Positions 38,247 through 47,755 of a stretch of DNA of 64,000 bases are shown one piece after another; position 1 is the first letter of the stretch, and each line of letters begins with the position of its first letter. Under the pieces are notes generated by a model, which saw only the letters and a list, made by a program, of their open reading frames with translations, had not been told where the DNA came from and did no database searches. The stretch is taken from positions 1-64,000 of the forward strand of contig NZ_QJUO01000017.1 in NCBI RefSeq assembly GCF_004327335.1. Direction: 5' to 3'. Source of the stretch: Stutzerimonas kirkiae (lineage in GTDB: Bacteria > Pseudomonadota > Gammaproteobacteria > Pseudomonadales > Pseudomonadaceae). A program made the translations under genes and the position numbers.

Positions 38247-38915
38247 GTGAAATCTTTCATCCCCTGCGCACTGGGCCTTGCCCTGGCGCTCGGCGGTTGC
38301 GCGAGCAACCCCGACCGACAGCTCACCGAACGTCTCGCGGCCATGCCGTCCACGGCCGGGCATGAGCTGGCCCAGTCGCCGCTGGCCCTGCCCATCGAGG
38401 AACTGCGCCGCAACAGCCAGGCACCGGGCCGCATCGAGGTACGCCGTGGCCAGGCCGCGATCGCTTTCCAGGATTTCGAAAAAGTCCTGACCGGCCTGCG
38501 CCTGCCCCACGACGACGACGGCCAGCCGGCCATGCGCTCGCTCTCCTACCATGTCAGCCAGTCGCTGCTGGACCATTGCAATCAGGTCTGCGGGCTGAAG
38601 ATCGCCGCCAACCAGGGCGTGCCCGGGCAATTCGTCACCTTCAACTGCGACGGCATGATCCTCAACCTGCGCGACTACTACCCGAGCCAGGGCAAGCAGG
38701 GCTTCTCCCTCAGCCGCGACCGCGTCAACCTGCTGATAGCCGGCCAGCCCGCCTGGCTGCAGCGCAGCGTCAGCGCCAACGGCCAGGGCGCCACCTTCCT
38801 CGCCTGGCAGGGCGCCGACCGCGGCTATGCGCTGTTCAGCGCCTCGGCGGAAGACGAAACCGCCACGCGCCTGGTAGAGCTGGCCAACTCACTGAGTACG
38901 GGAGGGCAGCCATGA
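38247..38915 (+). CDS. uncharacterised lipoprotein of the receptor-rhodanese operon
   Basis: 222 residues; not recognised as a known family. A lipoprotein signal MKSFIPCALGLALALGGC places lipidated Cys at 18, with Ala-Ser following, so outer-membrane retention is likely. The mature part has three more cysteines: C111 and C115 in HCNQVCG, and C134 in FNCDG. It ends with the rhodanese ATG overlapping its stop (ATGA). The first gene of the trio is the TonB transducer. A role as surface or periplasmic partner in ligand capture or sulfur acceptance is inference only. Confidence 0.8.
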   Translation: MKSFIPCALGLALALGGCASNPDRQLTERLAAMPSTAGHELAQSPLALPIEELRRNSQAPGRIEVRRGQAAIAFQDFEKVLTGLRLPHDDDGQPAMRSLSYHVSQSLLDHCNQVCGLKIAANQGVPGQFVTFNCDGMILNLRDYYPSQGKQGFSLSRDRVNLLIAGQPAWLQRSVSANGQGATFLAWQGADRGYALFSASAEDETATRLVELANSLSTGGQP

Positions 38916-39820
38916 GCCTCGCCCGACCACTCATCGCCGCCCTGCTCTACCTGGCCGCCAGCGGCCTGCAAGCTTCGCCCCTGGTGGATAGCGCCTGGCT
39001 GGAGAAGCACCTGCATGACGACAAGGTGAAAATCCTCGAAGTCAGCATGGTGCCGGAGCAGTTCGACTTCGGCCATATCCCCGGCGCGCACAACCTGGAC
39101 TGGCACACCGACCTGGTCGACCCGCTGCGTCGCGACATCGCCAGTCGCGATGCCCTCCAGGCCCTGCTGCGCAAAGCCGGCGTTTCCCGGGGCGACACCC
39201 TGGTGCTCTACGGCGACAACCACAACTGGTTCGCCGCCTGGGGCGTCTGGGTGCTGGAAACCTATGGGCTCGGCAATGTGAAGCTGCTCGATGGCGGCCG
39301 GGTCAAATGGGAAGCCGAAGGCCGCCCGCTGACCCGCGAGGCCAGGCCGGCCGAACCCGGCGACCTGGCCCTCTCGCCACTCTCAGAGACACATCGTGCA
39401 CGCCTGGCGGACGTGGTCGCCATCGCCGAGGGAAAGGCGCCGGGCAAACTGGTGGATATCCGCTCGCCAGCCGAATACCAGGGCCAGGTGATCGCACCGC
39501 CCGGCTCCACCGAGCTGTCCATGCGCGCCGGGCACATCCCCGGCGCGGTCAACGTGCCCTGGGGCGAACTGGTGAACGAAGACGGTACCTTCAAGTCGGT
39601 CGACGAGCTGCGCCGCATCTACCAGGCCGTCGGCATCGACGGCAGCACGCCGATCGTCACCTACTGCCGTATCGGCGAGCGTTCCAGCCACAGCTGGTTC
39701 GCCCTGGCCAGGCTGCTCGGCTACCCGACGCGCAACTACGACGGTTCCTGGACCGAATACGGCAACGCCGTCGGCGTGCCCATCGACAACCCGTCCGGTC
39801 AGGTCTGGCGCGGGCTCTGA
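38912..39820 (+). CDS. exported two-domain rhodanese (thiosulfate sulfurtransferase)
   Basis: 302 residues with an N-terminal signal peptide (RPLIAALLYLAASGLQAS), so periplasmic. Two rhodanese domains: the first (about 25-140) lacks the active cysteine and carries YGDNHNWFAAW. The second (about 170-295) has catalytic C252 in YCRIGERSSHSWF, the loop typical of thiosulfate sulfurtransferases. The start overlaps the lipoprotein stop, so translation is coupled. It is the last gene of the surface-signalling operon, an unusual partner for a TonB system. Confidence 0.93.
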   Translation: MSLARPLIAALLYLAASGLQASPLVDSAWLEKHLHDDKVKILEVSMVPEQFDFGHIPGAHNLDWHTDLVDPLRRDIASRDALQALLRKAGVSRGDTLVLYGDNHNWFAAWGVWVLETYGLGNVKLLDGGRVKWEAEGRPLTREARPAEPGDLALSPLSETHRARLADVVAIAEGKAPGKLVDIRSPAEYQGQVIAPPGSTELSMRAGHIPGAVNVPWGELVNEDGTFKSVDELRRIYQAVGIDGSTPIVTYCRIGERSSHSWFALARLLGYPTRNYDGSWTEYGNAVGVPIDNPSGQVWRGL

Positions 39821-39925
39821 AGCCCCCCGGCGGAGCACACGCCGACCATACGGGAAATATCCCGCGGACTGACAAGACCGCTCCGCCAGTCGAAGGAGCG
39901 GCCTCGGTCGCGAAGTTCTTGTGTC

Positions 39926-39955
39926 CGGCTGCGCCCGTCGTGACGAGCGCAGCCG
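39926..39955. terminator. 9-bp stem-loop between convergent rhodanese and tpsA genes
   Basis: CGGCTGCGC (39926-39934) pairs with GCGCAGCCG (39947-39955), loop of 12. It lies 4 bp beyond the tpsA stop. No T-run, so the terminator assignment is tentative. Confidence 0.45.
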
Positions 39956-39959
39956 CCGA

Positions 39960-42900
39960 TCAGCGCCCCTGCTCGATACGGATCTTGCCGGTGGACTGGA
40001 TGGTCGCGGCAGTGCCGCTCTGCTCCCGACTGGCATCCAGCGAGAACTCCGCGCCGCTGCCGCTTTCCGTTGCACCATCCGCCGTCTCGCTTTCCGCGCT
40101 GGCGCCCAGCTCCAGCGACAGGCTGGACGAGGTGCTCTCGGCCTCCTTGAGCTGTACCTTGCCTCCAGCGCTCAACCCGACATCGCCGTCGGCCTCCACC
40201 TGGGTACCTTCCAGGGTGGTATCGCCGCCGGAGCGCACCTTGATGCTGCCTCCCGACGTGATCGAGCCGACCTGGGCCTGGTCGGAGTTCTCACGCTCCA
40301 GGCCGACTCCGGCGGAGGCCGACTTGCTACTGCCACCCTCATCGTCCCCGGAGGCACCCAGTTCCAGCGACAGGCTGTTCGCCGAACGGCTCTGCGTATC
40401 CCGCGCGGCGGCGAACTCGACATCGCCACCGGCATCGATCTGGGTGTCGCCGCCGCTGGACAGTTCGCTACCCTCGAAACGCGCATCGCCGGTAGTGCGG
40501 ATGTTCAGCTTGCCGCCGGCGTTGATGCTGGCAGCCCTGGCAGTGGACGATGCCTCCTCCTCCGTCGCCCCATCGAACGCGACCGAACCCTCGACACTGC
40601 CCACGCCAGCCTTGACCTCGGCTTCCGCTCCCCACTCGCTGCTGGAGCTGCTGCTGGTATCGCGGGCCGCCTGCACGTCCAGCGAACCGGCCTGGATATC
40701 GATATCCTCGCCGGCCTCGAACTGGGCGCCGACCAGGGTGGTCTTCTCCGTCGACTGCGAGGAAATGCTGCCGCCAGCCTTGAACGCGCTGGTGACAGCG
40801 GTGCTCGACTGGCTGCTTTCACTGCTCCGCTCGATCTCGGCCGAAGCCTTGGCCCCGTACCCGGCGGAGGCCTCCGTCCCATCCAGGCTGGCCTCGGCCT
40901 CGGCACCGGCATAGGCGCCGACCCGCACATCATGGCTATGCGACGACTCGCTCGAGTAACTCTGGTCGGAAACCGCTTCGTCGCGGATCACCCGGGCCGA
41001 CTGGCTGATATTGCCGCCCGCCTCGACCTGGGTGCCCTGGTCGACGATGGTGTCCTTGGCGGTACGGGAGAAATTGCCCCCGGAAGTGAAGGTGTTGGTC
41101 ACCTGGGTGATATCGGTGCTGCTGCTGGACTCCATCTCGCTGTTCTGCCGCAGGCCGGCGCTGACCTCGGCAGAAGCGCTCGCCTCGGCGGAAACCCCGG
41201 CCTGCGGCTGGCCCAGGCCACTGGCATCGACCTCGGCCTCGGCGCTTGCCTTGGCCTCGGCGGAAGCCCCCGCATAGACCCCGATCGTGTGGGTTTCAGA
41301 GCTTTTGCTGCTGGTGCTGATGTCCTGCGCCGCCAGATTGCGGATATTGCCCGCGTCGATCTCCATATCACCGCCAGAGGACACCTCCGCGCCCTGGAAG
41401 GTCGCGTTGTCCTGCACCTTGAGGCGCATGTTGCCGCCAGAGCCCAGGGTCGAGGCGCTGTTGACCAGGTCGTAGCTGGATTCCTGCTCACGCTCGTAAC
41501 GCAGGCCTGCGGTGGCCGTGCTCTCGGCGCTGGCATTGGCTTCGGCGCTGGCACTGGCGCTGCCCTTGCCGCTGGCCTCGGCTTCCGCCTTGGCGCTGGC
41601 TTTCGCCTCGGAGTCGACATAGATCCCTACCGAGGTCGTGGTGGTTTCGCTTTCGCTCCAGCTCTCGTTGCGTCCGGTCAGTACCTGGAGATCGCGCGCC
41701 TCGATATCGAGATCGCCCCCGGCCGCAACGTTCGAGCCCTGTACGGTGACGGTACCATCGCTCTTCATGCCCAGCGTGCCGCCGATGTTGAGGTTCGACG
41801 CCACGCTGGTGTTGCTGCCGGAGTTGGTGGTGCTGCGGCTGGTTTCCATCAGTTTCAGGTTGGTGCTGGCACTCGCGCCGGCCTCCGCCTCTGCCGAGGC
41901 CGAGGCTTCAAGCTCGGAGCCATCGGCCTCGGCACTCGCCGCCGCGCCGGCCCCGGTCTCGGTTTCGCGTTCCAGCTTCATGAAGGTGGTGGTTTCGACC
42001 AGCGTACTGGTGCGCTGCTCGTCCAGCCCATCGAGAATGCTGATGCCTTCCTTGCCCTCGAGGCTGGCGTCGCCGTCGATATTGACATCCGAGCCCTGCA
42101 GGACGATCTGTTCGCCGGCCGCCACCTTGGCGTTGCCGCCGACATTGAGCGTGGAGCCCACATTGGTGCCGGTGAAATCGCTGGTCGTGGTGGTCTGGGT
42201 ACCGTACAGGCCGCCCCCCACGCCAGCGCCGCTCACCGACTCCTGGGTTTCGACGGTGAGCTTGTCCTGCCGGGCGATGACGTTGAAACTGCCGCCGGCA
42301 TCGGCATCCAGATCGCCACCGACATCGACCTGGCTGCCCGCGATGGTGGTATCGCCCCCACTACGGGTACTCAGGTTGCCTTCGATATCCAGTTGCGAGC
42401 CGATATTCGTCTCGCGACTGACCGAGATACGGCTGCTGCTCCCCTCGAACGCATCACCGCTCTTACTGGAGCGGGTGCTGGTGTTCTTGTCGACGATGGT
42501 ATCGACGATGATATCGCCACCAGCCGCCAGCGAGGCGCTGCCTTCGGCACTGACGCTGGCGCCGATCACCTCGACGTTGCGCGCCGCGTCCAGGCTCAGG
42601 TTGCCCGTGGACTGGATGGCGGCAGTCTTGCCAATGGCCGTGGTGTAGGTCGTATCGTCGCCCTGGCCGATGGCCAGGGTTTCGTTGCGGATACTGCCCT
42701 CGCTGGATGTCAGGCTGACATCGCCGCCCTTGAGCGTACCGCTGGTGTTGCGGATATCGCCGGTCGTGTTCACTGTCAGGCTGTCGCTGCCGGAAATGGT
42801 GCCACCGGTATTGCTCAGCCCATCGCCGGAGATATCGACACTGCCGGCGGCGATCACGGCACCCGCATCGAGTGCCGCGACCGTGCTGGCGGCCAGGTAG

Positions 42901-45900
42901 ACCCTGGGCGCCAGCACCTTCTGGCCATTGACCTCGACTTCTTCCATCCACACGATGTCTTCGCTCAGCGCGGCGAGCTGTTCGGCGCTCGGCGTCTGGC
43001 CGAACACCAGGCCGAGCGCCTGGCCCTGGTTGTAGGCCTGGTCCATCAGTCGCTGCATCTGGTCGGCTTCATTGTCGTAGCCGGCGATCACGTTGTTGCC
43101 GGTCTGCTCGATCAGTTGCTGGCGAATCAGATAGGCCTCGTAATTGGCATCACCCAGGCGTTGCTGCACAGTGTCCGGGTTGAAGCCATAGCGCTCGGCC
43201 AGGTAGTTGGAACCGACGAAATCCGAACCGACCGCATAGAGCGGGTTGCTTTCCACCAGGTACTTGGCCGCCGGGTCCTTGCTGGTAATGAAATTGCCGT
43301 TGGGGTTGCTCGGCAGGCTGATCTGCGCGCTGGCGTTCGGGGTGTTGATCGAGCCGCTCTGCAGGCCCGCCTGGCTGACCAGATCCGGGTCGTCCGCCCA
43401 GGGCGAGCCGACGTTCTCCAGGGTGCCGCCGCTGAAGGTGAAGGTGCTGGCATAGATACCCGCACCGCTGCGACCGATGACGGTAGCCCCGCTGAGTTTG
43501 CCGCCCTGCACGGCCAGCGCGCGGGCCTCATCGGTGAGTGCCGAAGGCCAGCTACCCGTTTCGATGTGCCGGGTACTGGTCCAGCCTGGCCCCGGGCTCC
43601 AGTTGTCCCAGTGATAATAGTCATCGTCCGGGCTGTTCGGCAGGTCGTCGTCACGGCCGCTGCAGCCCGCCGGCGCGCCAACGTAACAGAACACATCCGG
43701 GTCGGTACGTGCCCAGGCGATGAAATCGTCGTTACCCGAGGACTCATCCTCGATGCGAATCCAGCGCAGCACTTTTTCGTAGCGATAGAGCGCCAGCTCC
43801 TCGTTGCGGAAAATACCGCTACCGCTGATTTCGAGGTTCGGTGCGGACAGCACGCCGACTTTGTTCAGGCCGCTGGAGCCGTACTCGATCGTCAGTTTGC
43901 TGCCGGCACCGTTGGCGATGATCTGGGCCTTCTGCAACGCCCGCAGTTGATCCAGGGTCAGCCCGACCAGTTGCTCATCGTAGGAATAGGCTTCGTCGAT
44001 AAGCCAGGCGTTCATGCCATTTTCCTGGCTGATGCCGCCTTCGTTGGCGATCTGGTCATTGCTGATCTCGCCGTTATAGGTCGGCGAACCATCCCGCTTG
44101 CTCAGGCTGCCGCCACTCCAGAGCGTTTCGTTGACGAAGGATTGGCTGACCTCGAGGTGGATATCACCGACACCGACGATGGCGCCATTGTTGACGAAGT
44201 GCGTGCTTTCGCTGGTGATGCCGCCGTTGCTGTCGACCGTGCCGCTGCTCTGGTTATGCACCTTGTCGCCGGCCTTCAGCGAGAGATGCTCACCGGCATA
44301 CAGGGCGCCGGCGTTGTCGATGGCGACGCTGGCTTCCAGGCTCAGTTCTTCCCGCGAGGAAATGCCTGCGGTGTTGCTGTTGCTGATCGACGCGGCCTTG
44401 ACCTGCAGCGCAGCGGCGGCATGTATCAGGTTGTCGTTGTCCAGGTTGCCACCGGCCTGTATCTCGCCCGCGCCGCCCCCCAACAAGCGGCCAGCGTGCT
44501 CGATGTCGCCCACGGCCCGCACCGAGAAATCACCCGCGCTCTTGAGTTCGGTGGCGCCACCGGTACTGATCGACTGGGCGGCATCCAGCGCCAGCGCACC
44601 CGAACTCTGCACACTGGCCTGGTTCAATTGCAGGGCGCCGTGCGTGCTGGTCAAGGTCAGCGACTTGCCGTCGGCCTGCTCGTCGGCACCGCTGTAGAGG
44701 CGCGCCGCGTCATCGAGCGCCAGGCTGGAGGCACGAATGGACAGGTCGTCGCCGGCCCCCCAGGTACTGCCGGAGATCCGGCTGGCCGCGCCAGTCTCGA
44801 TGCGGGCGTCACGGCCGGCATAGCGCTGGCCGTCACCGCCGTCGTCCAGGCTGTCGGCTGTCAACAGCACATCGCGGGCGGCAGTCAGGGTCGCGTCATC
44901 CAGGCTCAGCGTGCCCTCCGTAGCGCTCAGGGCCAGGTCACGACCCGCGGTCAACTGGCTGGCCGCGCCTTCGACGCGGATCGCCTGGCCAGCCGCCGCA
45001 CTGCTGAGGGCCAGGTCGCCAGCGGCGCTGAGGCTGGTATTGATCTCGATCCGCCCGGCGGCATCGAGCACGAAGTCGTCGGCACTGGCCGCCGCCTCGC
45101 CGCGCATGCGCACGCCAACGCCACCCTCGGTCGCGATCAGGCGGATGCGCTGGGCATACATACCGCCCAGGGCGCTGGAGTCGATGGCATACAACGGCGC
45201 ATCGTCCGTCGTTTCCTGCGCGCTGGCGCTGCGCTCGGCATAGTCGTAGTCGTTGCTGCCGGCCACCACCTGCAGGTCATTGCCGTTGATCTGTCCGTCG
45301 ATCTTCACCTGCCGCGCCAGCAGGTCGAGGACCTGCTGGTTGCGCCCATCCAGGCCATTGCCCTCCACCAGGATGTCGCCCTGGCGCACCTGGAAGCCGG
45401 CCAGCGCACCGTTGCCGCCGATCACCGGCGTACCGGTGGTCAGGGTGGCGCGGTCGGTGTTGATGAACCCGCAACCGGAGCAGGTGATGCCATAGGGGTT
45501 GGCGACGATCACGTCGGCCTTGCCGCCGACCACTTCGGTATAGCCACCGAGGCTGGAACGGTTGGGTGCCACCACCTCGTTGAGGATCACCCGCGCCTCG
45601 TTGGTCAGATTGACGTTCGGCACCAGTTGCCCCGCGAGTTGCGACTGCAGGGCACCGGCCTGGCTCAATACCGAGTTGTTATTGAGCACCTGGCCGCTGG
45701 CGTCGACGTTGTAGTGGATATAACGGTTGTGCGACAGGCCGGCGGCGTTGGCGGTGGCGATGTCGATCACCTGCACGCCGTTGGGTGCGTTGAACACCTG
45801 GGTATTGCCCGAGGCCACCTCGACGCCGGCGGCCATGGCCGAGTCGATGAACAGCGCGGCGCTCAGCGCCCCGAGCACGAAGACGCCGGGGCTAGCGGAT

Positions 45901-46010
45901 GCCCGCCCACGCCCCCGCGAGGAAGCCGGCCCGCTCTGCCGGGTATTCTCCGAAACCACCACGAAGGCGTGGCGTACCCTGCTCCAGATGATGCGAAAGA
46001 TATGGTTCAT
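39960..46010 (-). CDS. two-partner secretion exoprotein (filamentous haemagglutinin-like TpsA)
   Basis: 2016 residues. The N-terminus is an extended signal peptide (MNHIFRIIWSRVRHAFVVVSE, cleavage probably after DSAMA near residue 60). A TPS domain follows to about residue 280, with VPNVNLTNEARVILNEV and NPYGITCSGCGFINTDRATLTTG. Then come haemagglutinin beta-helix repeats. An acidic, aromatic insert lies near residues 730-860. The C-terminal half alternates GGD-IDIxAG beta-helix units with Ala/Ser/Glu-rich ASAEAKASAEAE segments. It stops inside a repeat, with no VENN motif or toxin domain. tpsB is 14 bp upstream. Likely surface adhesin. Confidence 0.92.
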   Translation of the reverse strand: MNHIFRIIWSRVRHAFVVVSENTRQSGPASSRGRGRASASPGVFVLGALSAALFIDSAMAAGVEVASGNTQVFNAPNGVQVIDIATANAAGLSHNRYIHYNVDASGQVLNNNSVLSQAGALQSQLAGQLVPNVNLTNEARVILNEVVAPNRSSLGGYTEVVGGKADVIVANPYGITCSGCGFINTDRATLTTGTPVIGGNGALAGFQVRQGDILVEGNGLDGRNQQVLDLLARQVKIDGQINGNDLQVVAGSNDYDYAERSASAQETTDDAPLYAIDSSALGGMYAQRIRLIATEGGVGVRMRGEAAASADDFVLDAAGRIEINTSLSAAGDLALSSAAAGQAIRVEGAASQLTAGRDLALSATEGTLSLDDATLTAARDVLLTADSLDDGGDGQRYAGRDARIETGAASRISGSTWGAGDDLSIRASSLALDDAARLYSGADEQADGKSLTLTSTHGALQLNQASVQSSGALALDAAQSISTGGATELKSAGDFSVRAVGDIEHAGRLLGGGAGEIQAGGNLDNDNLIHAAAALQVKAASISNSNTAGISSREELSLEASVAIDNAGALYAGEHLSLKAGDKVHNQSSGTVDSNGGITSESTHFVNNGAIVGVGDIHLEVSQSFVNETLWSGGSLSKRDGSPTYNGEISNDQIANEGGISQENGMNAWLIDEAYSYDEQLVGLTLDQLRALQKAQIIANGAGSKLTIEYGSSGLNKVGVLSAPNLEISGSGIFRNEELALYRYEKVLRWIRIEDESSGNDDFIAWARTDPDVFCYVGAPAGCSGRDDDLPNSPDDDYYHWDNWSPGPGWTSTRHIETGSWPSALTDEARALAVQGGKLSGATVIGRSGAGIYASTFTFSGGTLENVGSPWADDPDLVSQAGLQSGSINTPNASAQISLPSNPNGNFITSKDPAAKYLVESNPLYAVGSDFVGSNYLAERYGFNPDTVQQRLGDANYEAYLIRQQLIEQTGNNVIAGYDNEADQMQRLMDQAYNQGQALGLVFGQTPSAEQLAALSEDIVWMEEVEVNGQKVLAPRVYLAASTVAALDAGAVIAAGSVDISGDGLSNTGGTISGSDSLTVNTTGDIRNTSGTLKGGDVSLTSSEGSIRNETLAIGQGDDTTYTTAIGKTAAIQSTGNLSLDAARNVEVIGASVSAEGSASLAAGGDIIVDTIVDKNTSTRSSKSGDAFEGSSSRISVSRETNIGSQLDIEGNLSTRSGGDTTIAGSQVDVGGDLDADAGGSFNVIARQDKLTVETQESVSGAGVGGGLYGTQTTTTSDFTGTNVGSTLNVGGNAKVAAGEQIVLQGSDVNIDGDASLEGKEGISILDGLDEQRTSTLVETTTFMKLERETETGAGAAASAEADGSELEASASAEAEAGASASTNLKLMETSRSTTNSGSNTSVASNLNIGGTLGMKSDGTVTVQGSNVAAGGDLDIEARDLQVLTGRNESWSESETTTTSVGIYVDSEAKASAKAEAEASGKGSASASAEANASAESTATAGLRYEREQESSYDLVNSASTLGSGGNMRLKVQDNATFQGAEVSSGGDMEIDAGNIRNLAAQDISTSSKSSETHTIGVYAGASAEAKASAEAEVDASGLGQPQAGVSAEASASAEVSAGLRQNSEMESSSSTDITQVTNTFTSGGNFSRTAKDTIVDQGTQVEAGGNISQSARVIRDEAVSDQSYSSESSHSHDVRVGAYAGAEAEASLDGTEASAGYGAKASAEIERSSESSQSSTAVTSAFKAGGSISSQSTEKTTLVGAQFEAGEDIDIQAGSLDVQAARDTSSSSSSEWGAEAEVKAGVGSVEGSVAFDGATEEEASSTARAASINAGGKLNIRTTGDARFEGSELSSGGDTQIDAGGDVEFAAARDTQSRSANSLSLELGASGDDEGGSSKSASAGVGLERENSDQAQVGSITSGGSIKVRSGGDTTLEGTQVEADGDVGLSAGGKVQLKEAESTSSSLSLELGASAESETADGATESGSGAEFSLDASREQSGTAATIQSTGKIRIEQGR

Positions 46011-46024
46011 GTCATCACTCCTGG

Positions 46025-47755
46025 TCAGAGGGAAAGGCTGAGGCTGAAGGACAGGGTGTCGCCCCGGTCATCGCCATACTTGGGCGAGTCGAGGGGATGG
46101 GACAGGGCCAGGTTGAGGCTCAGCGGACCGCTGAACAGCCCGAGGCCCAGGCTGGCGCTGCTCAGGTCACCGGCGGATTCCTCGGTGCGGTTCCAGGCCT
46201 TGCCATAGTCGAGCGCGATAAACGGCCGCAACAGGGCGACCCGGCCTCCCGGCAACACCTGCGGCCGGTTCAGCGCCAGTTCGTTGCGCAGGTAGTAGCC
46301 GTGATCGCCGGAGATCGACTCCTCGTTGAAACCGCGCACCGTGTAGGGGCTGCCGATGGACAGGCGTTCCGAGCCGTACAGCACGTCCTGGGCGTACTGG
46401 CCGTTGAGCTGGCTGGAGAAGCTCAGTTCCTGCCCGGCCAGGCGGAACGCTCGCGAGTAGCCAGCGCCATACTTGAACTTGTCGAATTGCGCCCGCGGCG
46501 CCCAGTCGGGCAGGTTGGCGGCATCCTTCAACGAACCGAACAGGTGCAGGCCACGGGCCATGCCCAGGTTCAGGCTGAAGGCGCCACCGAACAGGCGGGT
46601 GGTGAACGAAGAATCGAGATCGAACACACTCAGGCGCCGGCTGCTCACCCCCAGCAGCACGTCTTCCAGGTAATTGTCCTGCTCCTTCTGGGTCAGCGCA
46701 GAAGACAGGTTCCACTGCGCCGACTGGCCACGCCAGAGCACCCGGTCCAGTCGCAGGGTATAGGTCTGCGAATCGCCGCTGGTCTTCAGGCGGGAGCCAC
46801 TGGGTGCCTTCAACTGGCTCGCGTACTCGGAGTCGGAAAGGCTCAGGCTGAAGGTGTTGTAGCCCCAGGGCAGCACATAGCTGAGGTTGTTGAACCAGGA
46901 GCCGCGGCTACCGCTGTCATAGGGCTGGGCACGGCGGTGGGTAAGACTGATGAAATCGTTGAAACCCAGCGGGTTGTCCAGGGCGAGGTTGATCCCCAAC
47001 TGGTTGCGCCCGGTGGCCCGCTGCCCACTGTTGTCATAGGTCAGGTTGAGGTGCAGCGGGCGCCCAGGCGTATTGCTGAAGCGCACCAGGCTGTCGCCCG
47101 GCGCACTGCCCGGCAGGATCTCCATGGTCGCGTTGTTCGAAGCCAGCCGATTGATCTGGTCCAGCGCCTGCTCAAGATCCCGCAGGTCGAGCGGCTCGCC
47201 AGCCACGCCAGGCATCACATTGGCCGGAGCGATCGAGCTCGCGTCACCATCCTCGACCTCGATCCGTTCGATCCGCCCTTCCTCGACTTCGATATACAGG
47301 CTTCCGCCGCTCAGGTCCTGGGCCGGCAGGTAGGCGCGCGCGGCCACATAGCCCTTGGCGATATAGGCCGCGGTGACATCGGCGAGCAACCGCTCGATCT
47401 CCGCCACACCCAGGCAACGACCGCTGTAGCTCGCCTCCAGTCGTTGCAGGCTACGCCTGGACAACAGCGTCGCATTGCGAATCGACACCTCGCGGATTTC
47501 CCGGCAGACCCCGCCCTCCCGCGCTCGCGGTTGTGGCGGGGCCACTTGCAGGCGCGTCGGCGGCTGCTCCGATTGCAGGTCCTGCAGGCGCTGCTGCTGG
47601 ATGCGCTGGTTCATCTCGTTCTGCAGCCGCTCGGCCTGGCGGGCAGCGGCCTCCTGGTCAGCAGGGGTCTGGGCCATGGCCTGGCCGATGCACAGCGGCA
47701 AGGCCAGCAACCAGGCATGGGCCATGCGAGTGATGGCAAATCGGGGTAATGGCAT
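46025..47755 (-). CDS. two-partner secretion transporter (FhaC/ShlB-like TpsB)
   Basis: 576 residues from MPLPRFAITR at 47755 (ATG at 47725 is possible). A signal peptide ending in GQAMAQ is followed by a helix H1-like region rich in Gln/Arg. Two POTRA domains (about 75-235) include GRCLGVAEIERLLADVTAAYIAKGYVAARAYLP. The C-terminal 16-strand barrel ends in FSLSLSL and contains IGSPYTVRGFNE, the VRGY-type L6 motif. It exports the TpsA encoded 14 bp downstream across the outer membrane. Confidence 0.95.
   Translation of the reverse strand: MPLPRFAITRMAHAWLLALPLCIGQAMAQTPADQEAAARQAERLQNEMNQRIQQQRLQDLQSEQPPTRLQVAPPQPRAREGGVCREIREVSIRNATLLSRRSLQRLEASYSGRCLGVAEIERLLADVTAAYIAKGYVAARAYLPAQDLSGGSLYIEVEEGRIERIEVEDGDASSIAPANVMPGVAGEPLDLRDLEQALDQINRLASNNATMEILPGSAPGDSLVRFSNTPGRPLHLNLTYDNSGQRATGRNQLGINLALDNPLGFNDFISLTHRRAQPYDSGSRGSWFNNLSYVLPWGYNTFSLSLSDSEYASQLKAPSGSRLKTSGDSQTYTLRLDRVLWRGQSAQWNLSSALTQKEQDNYLEDVLLGVSSRRLSVFDLDSSFTTRLFGGAFSLNLGMARGLHLFGSLKDAANLPDWAPRAQFDKFKYGAGYSRAFRLAGQELSFSSQLNGQYAQDVLYGSERLSIGSPYTVRGFNEESISGDHGYYLRNELALNRPQVLPGGRVALLRPFIALDYGKAWNRTEESAGDLSSASLGLGLFSGPLSLNLALSHPLDSPKYGDDRGDTLSFSLSLSL

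Noticed and set aside
39960-40300. CDI toxin and immunity module at the tpsA 3' end
   Set aside because: The protein ends in haemagglutinin-type repeats, and the next gene on that side is the rhodanese in the opposite direction.
39921-46208. A 2095-codon open frame on the plus strand opposite tpsA
   Set aside because: The minus-strand protein has clear TPS, signal and repeat motifs. The antisense frame is a by-product of GC-rich codon bias and repeat structure, with no start signal or domain.
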